A DNA stretch of 8,316 bases, taken from an uncultured Clostridia bacterium. Lineage in GTDB: Bacteria; Bacillota; Clostridia; Christensenellales; Borkfalkiaceae. A model generated the notes under the pieces. That model did not search any database and was not told the DNA's origin. It worked only from the letters and a program-made list of their open reading frames with translations. The stretch is taken from assembly GCA_945835865.1 (NCBI GenBank), contig CAMAJQ010000016.1, forward strand, positions 1 to 8,316, written 5' to 3'. Below, in pieces: positions 7,239 through 8,316 of the stretch. Each line of letters begins with the position of its first letter. The first letter of the stretch is position 1. The translations under genes and the position numbers were made by a program.

Positions 7239-7769
7239 TCAGAACAGCGTTCCGTCTCTTTTGCGAAAGACGATCTCCATCTGCGTGAAACGGAGAAAAC
7301 GGAGACGGGAGGTCAGAAGGATCTTTCTCTCGATAAAGAACTGATCGACCGCTTCCCAGAGAAAAACCCAGGCAAAAATATCGACGCATTCCGTCCAGAT
7401 ATCCTTCATTCCGTGATTGCTGAAAAAGATCATGACCGAAAGCGCGACGACGCCGATCAGAAAGAAAGTCAGAGCGAAATACCTTTTCCTCTTTGCGTCC
7501 CGCTCGGCTTCCGTCTTCTTCAGCGCGTAATAATTCCGGATTGCCTTGTCGTAGACGACGCGCTCGCTCCCGTCGATGCAATCCCCGCACACGGTCAGTT
7601 TCAGGCTCCTGTCGGGAGGAAATTCTTTCGCTGCGTTCTCAAGATAGTCGGCGACCTCCTGCGAGATCACGGGGTTGCCGATCGGACAATAGGTCGACAG
7701 AAAATTGCTGTCGTCCGCGACGGAAAGGGTGATTTCAGCCCTCTCTTTTTCTTTACGGATCTTTCTCAT
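7239..7769 (-). CDS. Two-TM membrane protein, function unknown
   Basis: This 176-residue protein has no family I can name. Residues 1-95 look soluble and include PIGNPVISQEVADYLENAAKEFPP (29-52) and a CxxC pair at C61 and C64 (VCGDCIDG), which might bind a metal or form a disulfide. Residues 85-96 are charged (KKTEAERDAKRKR). Two hydrophobic segments follow at about 97-116 and 129-147, separated by a short linker (SNHGMKDIWTE), and the rest is a basic tail with an FRKRDGTLF end. The topology suggests a cytoplasmic N-terminal domain anchored by a hairpin. The ATG at 7769 has AAAGGAG about 4 bases upstream. It follows the TetR-type gene by 54 bases in the same direction, so it may be that regulator's target or co-transcribed partner, although this is inference. 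It converges with the ttcA-like gene. Confidence 0.8.
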   Translation of the reverse strand: MRKIRKEKERAEITLSVADDSNFLSTYCPIGNPVISQEVADYLENAAKEFPPDRSLKLTVCGDCIDGSERVVYDKAIRNYYALKKTEAERDAKRKRYFALTFFLIGVVALSVMIFFSNHGMKDIWTECVDIFAWVFLWEAVDQFFIERKILLTSRLRFLRFTQMEIVFRKRDGTLF

Positions 7770-7823
7770 TCTTCTCCTTTACCGCCTCGGCCGAACCGGA
7801 CGGACACATGGAATTCGGTTTGT

Positions 7824-8316
7824 TTAAAACTGCGGTTTATCCGTTTTCTGCATACGCCTTTCGAGAAAACGTTTCAACCAATCTTTCGTGTAGAGATAAA
7901 GTTCGTCCGTTCCCACGTCGGAATACCCTCTGCAATAGCGGACGAATTCAAAAGTCATCCCTTCGACGAAAATCCGGATTTCGACGGCGAGAAAATTCTT
8001 GTCCCTCAGATTTTTGTCGGAATAACAGAGTTCGAGAATTTTACTGATGAAAAGATCAGCCAGTTTCCTCGCGGAAAGAAGAAAATCGTTCGATCGGCAA
8101 AGTTTCCGGTAATCTTCTTCATTTTCCTTGATAAACTCGAAAAAACTGTCCAGCGTCTTTTCAAAATCGGTGAGCCCCCGCAGTTTTACGTCGTCGTAAA
8201 ATCGCGCGATCAACTCGTATTCGTACTCTTCCGCAACGCCGTATATGTCTTCGTAATGGGAATAAAAAGTCCCTCTGCTGATCTCGGCGCGCTTGCAGAG
8301 TTCGCTGACGGAGATT
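7824..8316 (-). CDS. TetR/AcrR-family transcriptional regulator (5' end beyond window)
   Basis: The gene is cut by the right edge, so the true start is not visible. The visible 163 residues begin with ISVSELCKRAEISRGTFYSHYED, the recognition half of a TetR helix-turn-helix with the typical GTFYxHY signature. They continue into a helical C-terminal domain (about residues 34-163: DFEKTLDSFFEFIKENEEDYRKLC and following) that would bind a ligand and dimerise. TetR regulators repress neighbouring genes and are released by a small molecule, here unknown. Only about the first helix or two of the DNA-binding domain is lost. The gene ends with TAA at 7826-7824, and the two-TM protein gene starts 54 bases further on, so the two are probably co-transcribed. 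Confidence 0.9.
   Translation of the reverse strand, partial: ISVSELCKRAEISRGTFYSHYEDIYGVAEEYEYELIARFYDDVKLRGLTDFEKTLDSFFEFIKENEEDYRKLCRSNDFLLSARKLADLFISKILELCYSDKNLRDKNFLAVEIRIFVEGMTFEFVRYCRGYSDVGTDELYLYTKDWLKRFLERRMQKTDKPQF

Overview
This looks like chromosomal DNA from an anaerobic Bacillota, most likely an uncultured Clostridia-type lineage. The evidence is the partial 16S rRNA (short V1 and V3 hairpins, the motif GGTCTTCGGATTGTAAAG), strong AAGGAGG-type ribosome binding sites, sigma-A-like promoters, and clostridial family variants (Cytidylate_kin2-like kinase, small FTR-like Fe-S protein, TtcA family). Genus and species cannot be set from the sequence alone.

Layout. (1) Positions 1-767 are the 5' half of a 16S rRNA gene on the minus strand, cut by the left edge. 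Its leader and two near-identical tandem promoters lie at 768-1235, with an AT-rich upstream tract. (2) Positions 1270-6049 hold five co-directional minus-strand genes. In transcription order they are a cytidylate-kinase-like protein, a coiled-coil/multi-pass membrane protein of unknown function, a Cof-type HAD phosphatase coupled to it by an ATGA overlap, a membrane protein fused to a spermidine-synthase-like domain, and, after a 144-base gap, a 65-residue ferredoxin:thioredoxin-reductase-like Fe-S protein. A near-consensus promoter (TTGACA, 17 bp, TAAAAT) sits just upstream of the first gene. (3) One plus-strand gene, a TtcA-family tRNA 2-thiocytidine synthetase (6391-7161), diverges from that operon and ends in a hairpin that could terminate transcription from both sides. 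(4) Positions 7239-8316 hold a second minus-strand pair: a TetR/AcrR regulator cut by the right edge, then a two-TM protein of unknown function.

Most genes point left, in the same direction as the rRNA operon. The window reads as ordinary housekeeping chromosome. I see no mobile element, CRISPR array, toxin-antitoxin pair or defence system, and no convincing new system. The points most worth a second look are the duplicated rRNA promoter module, the FTR-like protein next to it, the spermidine-synthase-like domain that has lost the usual second acidic active-site residue, and the unassigned coiled-coil membrane protein tied to a HAD phosphatase.
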